NCBI RefSeq assembly: GCF_003576455.2
Contig: NZ_CP032869.1
Location: 5,332,001 to 5,396,000 of the forward strand
Direction of reading: 5' to 3'
DNA from: Mucilaginibacter celer
Lineage (GTDB): Bacteria > Bacteroidota > Bacteroidia > Sphingobacteriales > Sphingobacteriaceae
Length of the DNA: 64,000 nt
How positions within the stretch are numbered: position 1 is the first letter of the stretch; every line of letters begins with the position of its first letter. The position numbers were made by a program, and so were the translations under genes. Below, piece after piece: positions 56,997 through 64,000 of the stretch. Below the pieces are notes generated by a model. The model was not told the origin of the DNA. It did no database searches and saw only the letters and a program-made list of their open reading frames with translations.

Positions 56997-59900
56997 TTAA
57001 AATTTAACATTTAAGCCAAGTGAGAATATTTTATCCAGCGGATATAAATAACCGTAATTGGCCGATGGGTGCTCCGGATCGAGGTATTTTAAACCCGTAA
57101 CGGTAAGGATATTGTAGCCGTTGGCAAAAATCCTGGCACCCTTAATACCCAAAACTTTGGTGGCGCCTGCCGGAAGCGTATAACCAATCTCGGCCGATTT
57201 TAACCTCACGTAAGCCGCGCTGTGGATGTTTGACAGTGAGTTGGTATTGGCTGTTGTGCCGGTAAGGGCAAAGGTCCCGGGAGTCCATACTGTGTTTGGA
57301 TCATAAGGATCAGCTTTAGGATCGGTTGGGTGGTACCTGTCCATAAACATAGATAGCGCGCTGCCGCCACCCCATAACGGGATGTTTAACTGCTCGATGT
57401 AGGATACGTTGATACCTGCCGCGCCTTGTAACACCGCGTTAAAATCAAAGCCTTTGTAGTTTATACCCAGGGTTAAACCAAAGGTTGTGGCCGGGGTGCT
57501 GTAGTTGTTGTTACTTACGTTTTGAGCTATCGGGTGCACATCCTGATCGTTAATTACACCATCGCCGTTCCAATCCTGTAAAATATAATCACCAACCACG
57601 GCGTTGCGCGATACAAATTGCGGGCTATTCAGGATTTGCTGATAGTTTTGGAACTGGCCGTTGGCACCATATCCCCAGAAAATATTGTTATATCGGTTAT
57701 CATTATTGTTATGCCAGTTAAGCTGCGAGTTACCATAATCCGCGTGTATTTTGCTGATCCATTTGCTACGGGTATAACCAAAAGTACCTTTTACTACATA
57801 ACCCACGTTGCCTATATGGTTGCGGTGGTTAAGTTCGATATCAAAACCGTTGGTTTGATCGCTGTTCAGGTTTTCCTGCGGTAACTCGGCACCTACAACG
57901 CCCGGTAATGCTTCAAGCCTTTTATCAAGCAGGCCGCTGCGGTCGCGCCTGAAAACATCTACCGTTACGCCCAGTAAACCGTTCCAGGCCTGTAAATCGA
58001 TACCGGCATTATAGGTTTTTGCCACCAGCCAGAAAATGTATGGGTTGGCAATACCACGGCTTTGGGCAGCATTAACAAACGTACCATCAAACACCGAGCC
58101 TGGCGGGAGCCTGTTGTTATCGCCACCGGCGGGGTAGTTATAACCGGCCAGGTAGTTAAATGAATCAAGGTTTGAATCATCACCCAGCTTGGCATAAGAT
58201 AACCTGATCTTCAAATCATCAACAAATGATAATGCTGAGGTGTTTTTCCAGAATTTCTCCTGCGAAACCCTCCAGCCCAATGAAGCGCCGGGGAAGAAAC
58301 CCCACCTTTTCAATGGTGAGTTTTTTGAGTTGGCATCATTCCTGAAACTGAACTCGGCCAGGTACTTGCCGTTGTAATCATAGTTTACCCTGCCTACGTA
58401 TGATTTTGAAACAAACTCATAAGGCCAGCCGCCATCGATAGATGCTTTTTGATTGGCCGAATTACCTGCGCCAAGCTGATCAACAGGTAACGACAGTTCG
58501 CGCATGGCATTGAAGTTATCGCCCGATTGCGAACGCTCCTCATACAAAAACAAACCGGCAATGTTATGGCCTCCTTTTAATGTTTTATTATAGTTTGCCG
58601 ATAACTGCATTAAGCTGGTAGGCTTTTCATAAAACTGCCTGGTTAATGAACCCGGAGTTTGGTTGGCTATGGTAGCATAGCTTTTGCTGTTTGCATCATA
58701 AGTATACTGGTTGTATGAGCGTTGGTAAAGCTTATTGCTCGACATGTAGTAGTCATAGTTATACAAACCTTTTAAACTTAAGCCCGGCACAAACGGCACG
58801 GTATAAGTTGCAGCCATTGATGACTGGAACCACTTATTGGCGATTTTTTTATATCCGCTGATATCGGCATTTGATAAAGCTACCGGATTTGAGCCATCCA
58901 CCTCGCCATTATTTAAATAAGCGGGATTGTTATTGGCATACACCGTTTGGGTAGGTACCTGGCGCCAGAACGAGCGGATAATCCACCAGGCATCGTTGTA
59001 AAGCTGGTTGGTTTGCTCGAGGGTTGCAGCAAGGTTAAGATCGATTGTAAGATTTTTGGTTACTTTACTGCTTACGTTCGATCGTACGTTGTATTTTTTG
59101 TAGTTCAGATCGCCGCTTTTAAAAAAACCGTTTTGATCTGTAGTACCCAGGCTCAGGAAATAGTTGGTAGTTTCATTACCTCCCGATGCGTTAAGGTTAT
59201 GCTGTTGTTGAGGTGAACTGTTGGCAAATACCTGCGAATACCAATCGGTACTGGTACGGGTACCGTTTCTGAAAGCGTCGAAATCGGCATCGGTATATTT
59301 TGCGTGGCCGCCGTTAACGTTGTGTAAAAGCTGTTCGTTAACCAGGGTCATATAATCGATAGCACCAACCGGCTTCGGCATATAGGCCGGCACCTGCCAG
59401 CCGTACGAGCCGGAATAGTTAAGGTCCATCGATCCTTTTTTACCTTTTTTGGTAGTAACCAATACCACGCCGTTAGCCGCACGGATCCCGTATACCGCCG
59501 CCGATGCATCTTTCAATACCGAAACACTTTCAATATCGTTAGGATCGAGCCTCGAAATATTATCACGCGGCACGCCATCAATAATTACAAGCGGGTTACC
59601 AAAACCACGAATATCAAACGAGTTGCTGAACGAGCCCGGCTCTGAAGTATTTTGGGTGATGCGCACACCGGCAATTTTACCGGCCAGCATATTCAACGCG
59701 TTTTCGTTTTTGGTGGTCACAATCTCGGAGTTGGTAACCGAAGCTACCGAACCTGTTACCGATGCTTTTTTCTGTGTACCGTAACCAACCACTACAACCT
59801 CGTTAATATTGGTTGCGTTGGGCATTAATTTAACCATGATACTTTTTTGCGTGCCTACAACAACTTCCTGCTGTACGTATCCTAAAAAACTAAACACTAA

Positions 59901-60167
59901 AATTTGGCTGGCTTCGGCATTAATGCTGAACTGGCCGTCGATATTGGTGGTAGTTCCGTTTGGAGTGCCTTTAAGCTTAACGCTAACACCGGGCAGGGGC
60001 TGCCCTTTTTCGTCGTTCACCACACCGGTTATTTTGCTTTGCGCAAAGGCCGAAGTGCATAAGGCTAAAAACAGGAGCACAGCAATAAAGCGCTGTAGCA
60101 TCCCCGTAAATTTAACCCGATAATGGATGCGATGGCACCCACCATAATTGGTAAAAATTTCCTTCAT
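56997..60167 (-). CDS. SusC/RagA family TonB-dependent outer membrane receptor
   Basis: 1056 aa from ATG 60167, which fits the family; the frame continues 104 codons upstream without family character. Signal peptide around FIAVLLFLALCTSAFAQ, then a carboxypeptidase-regulatory-like domain (ITGVVNDEKGQPLPGVSVKL), TonB-box region (INEVVVVGYGTQKKASVTG) and plug (DPNDIESVSVLKDASAAVYG, the SusC hallmark), followed by a large 22-strand barrel to the C-terminus. It imports oligosaccharides using TonB energy. First gene of the PUL; the regulator is not adjacent in this window. Confidence 0.96.
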   Translation of the reverse strand: MKEIFTNYGGCHRIHYRVKFTGMLQRFIAVLLFLALCTSAFAQSKITGVVNDEKGQPLPGVSVKLKGTPNGTTTNIDGQFSINAEASQILVFSFLGYVQQEVVVGTQKSIMVKLMPNATNINEVVVVGYGTQKKASVTGSVASVTNSEIVTTKNENALNMLAGKIAGVRITQNTSEPGSFSNSFDIRGFGNPLVIIDGVPRDNISRLDPNDIESVSVLKDASAAVYGIRAANGVVLVTTKKGKKGSMDLNYSGSYGWQVPAYMPKPVGAIDYMTLVNEQLLHNVNGGHAKYTDADFDAFRNGTRTSTDWYSQVFANSSPQQQHNLNASGGNETTNYFLSLGTTDQNGFFKSGDLNYKKYNVRSNVSSKVTKNLTIDLNLAATLEQTNQLYNDAWWIIRSFWRQVPTQTVYANNNPAYLNNGEVDGSNPVALSNADISGYKKIANKWFQSSMAATYTVPFVPGLSLKGLYNYDYYMSSNKLYQRSYNQYTYDANSKSYATIANQTPGSLTRQFYEKPTSLMQLSANYNKTLKGGHNIAGLFLYEERSQSGDNFNAMRELSLPVDQLGAGNSANQKASIDGGWPYEFVSKSYVGRVNYDYNGKYLAEFSFRNDANSKNSPLKRWGFFPGASLGWRVSQEKFWKNTSALSFVDDLKIRLSYAKLGDDSNLDSFNYLAGYNYPAGGDNNRLPPGSVFDGTFVNAAQSRGIANPYIFWLVAKTYNAGIDLQAWNGLLGVTVDVFRRDRSGLLDKRLEALPGVVGAELPQENLNSDQTNGFDIELNHRNHIGNVGYVVKGTFGYTRSKWISKIHADYGNSQLNWHNNNDNRYNNIFWGYGANGQFQNYQQILNSPQFVSRNAVVGDYILQDWNGDGVINDQDVHPIAQNVSNNNYSTPATTFGLTLGINYKGFDFNAVLQGAAGINVSYIEQLNIPLWGGGSALSMFMDRYHPTDPKADPYDPNTVWTPGTFALTGTTANTNSLSNIHSAAYVRLKSAEIGYTLPAGATKVLGIKGARIFANGYNILTVTGLKYLDPEHPSANYGYLYPLDKIFSLGLNVKF

Positions 60168-60390
60168 AAATAATTTGGTTAATGGGTTTATAACTCGTTG
60201 CCGTGTGAAAAAAAGTATACCGGTTAAAGGGATGGTTAAGCCAGATAAGCCGCACCTGTTTTTCAATTGGCGCAGCAATGATAAAGGGGGAGGTATTAAA
60301 ACGGGGGTTAAAAAAGGGGTTAATTCGGCTAAAAATTTATTAACCGGGCAAAAATTAAGCGCTTTTTTAAGTGAAACAACAATGTGTTGT

Positions 60391-60514
60391 GGGTTTGGCG
60401 CAGCGTAACCCGTGGCTGGGCATGGCTTAAGTTTAAAACTTAAGTCCCTTTTGAATTGCGCTGGGGGCTCAGCCCCCAACTGTTTTACACCACGGGTTAC
60501 GCTACGCTAAACCC
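60391..60514. repeat. Multi-hairpin inverted element upstream of susC
   Basis: Arms 60391..60415 and 60490..60514 (25 bp, two mismatches; core AGCGTAACCCGTGG) enclose two smaller hairpins: ACTTAAG-type near 60430..60450 and TGGGGGCTCAGCCCCCA near 60464..60480. Together with the terminator at 60533 it fills most of the 430-bp gap 60168..60597. The susC promoter should lie between 60168 and 60390. Confidence 0.75.
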
Positions 60515-60532
60515 GCGGCAGATTCTTAATAA

Positions 60533-60566
60533 TAAAGGCGTGTTTGCTTCCGCAAACACGCCTTTA
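60533..60566 (-). terminator. Terminator after the rlmI-type gene
   Basis: Perfect 15-bp stem (60533..60547 and 60552..60566), 4-nt loop TTCC. It is 31 bp beyond the methyltransferase stop on the minus strand. Confidence 0.8.
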
Positions 60567-60597
60567 ATTTTTGTTCCCCCTTCAGGGGGTTAGGGGG

Positions 60598-61785
60598 TTA
60601 ATACACCCTGCAAAGCAATCCTTTCAAATACTCCCCTTCCGGAAACGAAGCCCGCACCGGGTGATCTTCCGGCTGATGAAACTGGTATATAAACTGCACC
60701 TGTTTACCGGCATCCAGCGCCGCCCAGGCAATTACCTGTTTAAAGGTTTCCATATCCATCGCTCCCGAGCAGGAATAAGTTGCCAATAGTCCTCCTTCGT
60801 TAAGCAACAACATTCCTAATCGGTTCAAATCTTTATAGGCCCTCGATGCGCGGGTTAAAGCCGAACGCGATGGCGCGTATTTTGGAGGGTCGAGCACAAT
60901 TACATCAAACTTTTCGCCTTCATCCCTGAATTTGCGGAGCTGGGTGTTCACATCCGATTTTATGGCCGTATGTTTCGAAGCATCAAGTTTATTCAGCCTG
61001 ATGTTTTCGCCCAAAGTTTCAATAGCCAATGCCGAACTATCTACACTGGTTACTGATGCCGCGCCTTCTTTCAGGCTATTCAGCGTAAAGCCGCCGGTGT
61101 AACAAAAGCAATCAAGCACCTTTTTATCCTTAGTATGTAAAGCCAGCACATGGCGGTTATCGCGCTGATCGCAATAAAATCCTGATTTTTGGCCTTCGGT
61201 GATGTTGATGCCATAAACTACATTGTTTTCCAGTACTTCAACCAATTCGGGTGGCGGGCTGCCGGCCAACACTTTATTTTCTGCCTCGGCCAAACCTTCA
61301 TGGGCGCGGGAAGCGCTATCGCTTTTATCAGAGATGCTCTCGGGGCTAAGCAGCTTTTTTAGTTCATCAATAATTACAGGCATCACATTCTGAATGCCGG
61401 AAGTAAGCACCTGTACAGCTAAGTGACCGGCGTATTTATCTACGATGAGTCCGGGCAAATAATCCGATTCGCTGAAGATCAGGCGGCAGGTGTTAGTACC
61501 ATTGGCTAATATATTAGCGCGACTTTTAACAGCCACGGCAACTTTTTCCCTGAACCAGGTTTCGTTAACCTGTACATCTTTATTCCACTCCAACAGGCGC
61601 AACGTAACGCGCGATTGATCGTTATAAAAACCGTAGGCCATAAATTCGCCCTGCGCGTTAAGCAATTGCACTACATCACCGTTGGCGGGTTTCCCCTTCA
61701 CTTTTTCTATCGCGCCCGAAAATACCCAGGGATGCCTTTGCAGCACGGCTTTTTCCTTGCCTTTTTTTAGTATAACATTGATCAT
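60598..61785 (-). CDS. Class I SAM-dependent rRNA methyltransferase (RlmI-like)
   Basis: 395 aa from ATG 61785 (MINVILKKGKEKAVLQRHPWVF); the longer frame reaches into the upstream repeat and is rejected. N-terminal PUA domain (HPWVFSGAIEKVKGKPANGD to about 80), central EEHUD-like region, then Rossmann methyltransferase: motif I LDCFCYTGGFTLNSL (about 230-244), motif IV VLDPPKYA (about 300) and the Cys-containing YSCSGAMD (about 342). E. coli RlmI makes m5C1962 in 23S rRNA; the same reaction is likely here. Confidence 0.9.
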   Translation of the reverse strand: MINVILKKGKEKAVLQRHPWVFSGAIEKVKGKPANGDVVQLLNAQGEFMAYGFYNDQSRVTLRLLEWNKDVQVNETWFREKVAVAVKSRANILANGTNTCRLIFSESDYLPGLIVDKYAGHLAVQVLTSGIQNVMPVIIDELKKLLSPESISDKSDSASRAHEGLAEAENKVLAGSPPPELVEVLENNVVYGINITEGQKSGFYCDQRDNRHVLALHTKDKKVLDCFCYTGGFTLNSLKEGAASVTSVDSSALAIETLGENIRLNKLDASKHTAIKSDVNTQLRKFRDEGEKFDVIVLDPPKYAPSRSALTRASRAYKDLNRLGMLLLNEGGLLATYSCSGAMDMETFKQVIAWAALDAGKQVQFIYQFHQPEDHPVRASFPEGEYLKGLLCRVY

Positions 61786-61875
61786 GGGTGCAAAGGTAAT
61801 AAAGCGCTGGTAATTTTGGGGTTGTGGCGATGAGTGGCTTGTTATAGGAGATATAAGTGCCCGGAAAGTTTTTCT

Positions 61876-61995
61876 ATTCCCTCCCTTGGGGAGGGGTGCG
61901 TTGGATTGCGTAGTGGCAGGGAGGGGTTTGTACGCCTCGTTAATATACATGCCTGGTGAAGAAACCCCTCCCTACACCCTCCCATGGGAGGGAAT
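61876..61995. repeat. Nested palindromic element, copy 3
   Basis: Outer arms 61876..61895 and 61977..61995 (CCCTCCC/GGGAGGG type, nearly complementary), inner arms 61918..61929 and 61962..61973 (AGGGAGGGGTTT/AAACCCCTCCCT). The core GGCAGGGAGGGGTTTGTACG also occurs, shortened, in copy 2. It occupies the middle of the 383-bp gap 61786..62168; the part before 62169 is A/T-rich and should hold the DUF2911 gene promoter. Confidence 0.82.
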
Positions 61996-62168
61996 CGCAC
62001 TTCCCCCTGCTTTTATTTACTCCGAACACTTATCGGCCGGAACTCCATCTGCATTTCTATTTTTATCAATTTATACTCAGCCTACTAAACCCAGAAAATA
62101 TTTTTACGTCATACACAATAATATCAGCATTAAAACATTTGGTATCTTAGATTCGAAAACTATAGATC

Positions 62169-63023
62169 ATGAAAAAAAACTACGTGTTCCTGTTCAGCAT
62201 GCTTATTGCCTGTTGTTGTTTCAGCACTAAATTGTATGCTCAAATACCCCGGATACCCGAGGCCAGCTCAACCCAAACCATTATCCAGGATTTCGGATTA
62301 GGAAAAGTAACCATCACCTATTCCCGCCCAAATGTAAAAGACCGCAAAATATTCGGCGGCATCATTCCCTACGGCGAAGTTTGGCGTACCGGTGCCAACG
62401 CCGCAACCACCATTACCTTTACCGAAAAAGTAATTATTGAGGGTAACGCCGTACCTGCTGGCACTTACTCGTTATTCAGCATCCCCAATAAAAACGAGTG
62501 GACCATCATTTTGAATAAAGTTGTAAAACAATGGGGAGCATACAGTTATAAACAAGACCAGGATTTTCTTCGCTTTACCATAAAACCAATTCATGTAAGC
62601 GAAAAACGAGAAACGTTCACTATGGCCTTTGTTAACTCAACCACCAAATCAACTGATCTGGTTTTAGTATGGGATAAAACGGCAGCCTATATCCACATGG
62701 AAACCGACGATGATGCCAAAATTACCGCCAATATAGATGAGCTGATGAAAGGCGACCGCAAACCATACTATTTCAACGCCATACAATACTATTACGAAAA
62801 CAATAAAGATGTAGACAAAGCCCTGGGCTGGGTTTACGAGGCCGAAAAAATTGAGCCCAAAGGCCCATGGTACAAACTTTGGGAATCGCGCCTGTTATTG
62901 CGCAAGGGCGATAAAGCAGGTGCCATTGCCGCTGCCGAAGCTGGCATAGCTTTAGCTAAAGCTGATAAAGATGAAGAATACGAGCGCCTGAACCAGGAAG
63001 CGCTTGATCATGCGAAAGAATAG
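62169..63023 (+). CDS. DUF2911 domain protein, exported
   Basis: 284 aa with signal peptide (MKKNYVFLFSMLIACCCFSTKLYAQ). Residues ~35-175 are the DUF2911 (PF11138) domain: LGKVTITYSRPNVKDRKIF, YGEVWRTGANAATTITF and PAGTYSLFSIPN. A helical C-terminal part (about 200-284, YYYENNKDVDKALGWVYEAE, AGAIAAAEAGIALAKADKDEEY) looks like a TPR-type tail. Function unknown. A terminator follows at 63058. Confidence 0.9.
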   Translation: MKKNYVFLFSMLIACCCFSTKLYAQIPRIPEASSTQTIIQDFGLGKVTITYSRPNVKDRKIFGGIIPYGEVWRTGANAATTITFTEKVIIEGNAVPAGTYSLFSIPNKNEWTIILNKVVKQWGAYSYKQDQDFLRFTIKPIHVSEKRETFTMAFVNSTTKSTDLVLVWDKTAAYIHMETDDDAKITANIDELMKGDRKPYYFNAIQYYYENNKDVDKALGWVYEAEKIEPKGPWYKLWESRLLLRKGDKAGAIAAAEAGIALAKADKDEEYERLNQEALDHAKE

Positions 63024-63057
63024 TCACTCAGGAAGGAGACTTTTTTAATACGCACCA

Positions 63058-63088
63058 AATCCCGGTTTGAAAAAAGCCGGGATTTTTT
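63058..63088 (+). terminator. Terminator after the DUF2911 gene
   Basis: 11-bp stem AATCCCGGTTT / AAGCCGGGATT (one G-T pair) followed by six T, 35 bp beyond the stop. Confidence 0.85.
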
Positions 63089-63199
63089 ATTGGGAGTCAG
63101 CGATCAGGTCACACAATTAACTAAAATTCCCATTCCTGCTTGCAGGTAAAATTTCATAACTTAGACTGAGCGTTACATTAAAAATTAACCTCCAGGTAA

Positions 63200-63523
63200 A
63201 TGCCCGAAACAATTAAAGCCTACCAATTAGACTGGCCGCCTATAACCGTAGAGGGCTATAGCGAGCAGAACAACGAAGCTGTAATGATATTTAATTGCGA
63301 CATCACAACCGATGATAAAGCAGGTAATGTAATACATTACGCCATTGGTCGTACAGCCTGGGCATGCCAAAACTTACCTTTAAATACCAAAATCAAATTA
63401 CGGTTTGATATCAGGGGCCAGCAAATTCCGGTTGGCAAAGCCGATATGTTTAATGATCGGTTATCGGTATTGATTAACAATTTGCAGTTGGAAAACCCTG
63501 TTTTAATAGATATAGTAAAATAA
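63200..63523 (+). CDS. Small protein, unknown (weak toxin-domain resemblance)
   Basis: 107 aa, soluble, starts MPETIKAYQLDWPPITVEGY. The segment IKLRFDIRGQQIP followed by LSVLINNLQLENPVLIDIV recalls the C-terminal end of restriction-fold contact-dependent toxins (IDLRGQ...), but that is pattern memory and weak. No signal peptide. The next gene starts 1 bp after its stop. Start ATG is preceded by an A/G-poor stretch, without a clear ribosome-binding site. Confidence 0.55.
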   Translation: MPETIKAYQLDWPPITVEGYSEQNNEAVMIFNCDITTDDKAGNVIHYAIGRTAWACQNLPLNTKIKLRFDIRGQQIPVGKADMFNDRLSVLINNLQLENPVLIDIVK

Positions 63524-63524
63524 T

Positions 63525-63842
63525 ATGGCCTTACTTAACCTGATAGCGAAAAGCGAAAAGGGAATAAACTGGGATCATTTTTTCGACCGGTATTCTGCGC
63601 TAAATCTGGATCGTATTGAAGTATTCCCAATCCCGAAGGAATTAGGATTTGATGTTGATTGCATTGGTGTTAATGTTCATAAAGGATATACCAACCGAAA
63701 AACGGTAATAGCCCAACTTGAACAAATTATTACTTTCGGCAGCGGCGATCCGTATCTTTTAAAATTCACAGAATTGTATGATGGGATCGAAATTTACCCG
63801 GCCAACGCGTCGGATGTTTTTGGCAAATTATTGCCGGTATAG
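63525..63842 (+). CDS. Small protein, unknown, paired with the previous gene
   Basis: 105 aa, acidic (MALLNLIAKSEKGINWDHFF...), no recognised family. Coupled to the previous gene (stop and start one base apart), a spacing typical of toxin/immunity or subunit pairs. Its last 49 bp overlap the convergent end of the symporter gene on the other strand. Confidence 0.55.
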   Translation: MALLNLIAKSEKGINWDHFFDRYSALNLDRIEVFPIPKELGFDVDCIGVNVHKGYTNRKTVIAQLEQIITFGSGDPYLLKFTELYDGIEIYPANASDVFGKLLPV

Positions 63843-64000
63843 CGGTTAATCAGCATAGAAATTAAAATCACCAGAACCGCCCCTACAGCATTCAGCCACA
63901 AATAAGCTATCGCATCAAAATAACCCAATATACAAACAATAGCCTCTGTGATAATGGCCGCGATAAAAACCGCGGTTCCATTTATTTTTTTTAGATAGAA
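63794..64000 (-). CDS. Sodium:solute symporter family protein (C-terminal 68 residues only)
   Basis: Only the end of the gene is in the window; the frame is open from base 64000 to a TAA at 63794..63796. The reading NGTAVFIAAIITEAIVCIL...FDAIAYLWLNAVGAVLV corresponds to the last two membrane helices of SSS-family transporters (sugar or acid uptake with Na+) common in Bacteroidota. The short hydrophilic tail TGNNLPKTSDALAG ends the protein. Confidence 0.7.
   Translation of the reverse strand, partial: FYLKKINGTAVFIAAIITEAIVCILGYFDAIAYLWLNAVGAVLVILISMLINRYTGNNLPKTSDALAG

Noticed and set aside
60168..60479. 104-residue N-terminal extension of the SusC frame
   Set aside because: Crosses a repeat and shows no conserved content; ATG 60167 gives the normal family start.
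61886..62230. 114-aa plus-strand open frame before the DUF2911 gene
   Set aside because: Made of the nested palindrome copy 3 and the start of the real gene in another frame.

Overview
The window looks like a chromosome segment from a Sphingobacteriaceae bacterium (Bacteroidota), most like Mucilaginibacter or Pedobacter. The signs are a SusC/SusD locus with a DUF3823 lipoprotein and a GH92 enzyme, a reg_prop/Y_Y_Y hybrid kinase, DUF2911 and START-like Bacteroidota proteins, and intergenic palindromes of the kind scattered through these genomes. This assignment is inference from gene content; no ribosomal gene is present.

Layout. 1-5.2 kb (minus strand): the 5' part of a LytS-type histidine kinase, a FAD aromatic hydroxylase with an AraC-type regulator, and an AlkA-like DNA glycosylase. 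5.4-13.2 kb (plus): a defence island with a frameshifted HEPN-like gene and a type I restriction-modification operon (hsdM, hsdS, hsdR) in which hsdM is also frameshifted. 13.3-13.9 kb: one intact tRNA-Met, a GIY-YIG nuclease gene, and two complementary broken copies of the same tRNA on either side. 14-18.6 kb (plus): START-like protein, LptF/LptG permease, RibBA and a zinc-ribbon metallopeptidase. 18.7-25.6 kb (minus): transglutaminase / ATP-grasp plus alpha-E / transglutaminase plus DUF2126 cluster, a conserved set with no firmly known product. 26-30.7 kb: VOC and ankyrin proteins, an NmrA-like SDR and two overlapping Crp/Fnr paralogues. 31-37.3 kb (minus): a TetR-controlled RND efflux operon with a clear operator palindrome. 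38-46 kb (minus): hybrid two-component sensor, type-B carboxylesterase, and a PQQ-type sugar dehydrogenase fused to cytochrome c. 46.3-49.3 kb (plus): an A/T-rich AAA ATPase + DUF4276 pair that looks like defence, followed closely by an APC amino-acid permease. 49.4-60.2 kb (minus): a polysaccharide utilization locus (SusC, SusD, DUF3823, putative TIM-barrel glycosidase, GH92). 60.6-64 kb: an RlmI-type rRNA methyltransferase, DUF2911 protein, two small unknown genes and the end of a sodium:solute symporter.

How the parts work together. The PUL should bind, import and trim an alpha-mannosidic glycan. Its GH92 enzyme has Gln where the family's catalytic acid Glu normally sits, which points to an unusual, possibly phosphate-linked mannose substrate. 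The restriction operon and the AAA/DUF4276 pair are defence modules; the former appears inactivated as sequenced. The most unusual structure is the tRNA-Met/GIY-YIG unit, in which an intact tRNA and a nuclease gene lie between the two halves of a second tRNA copy and the nuclease stop codon is supplied by the tRNA fragment. Several intergenic gaps are filled by large nested inverted repeats, three of which share one architecture.
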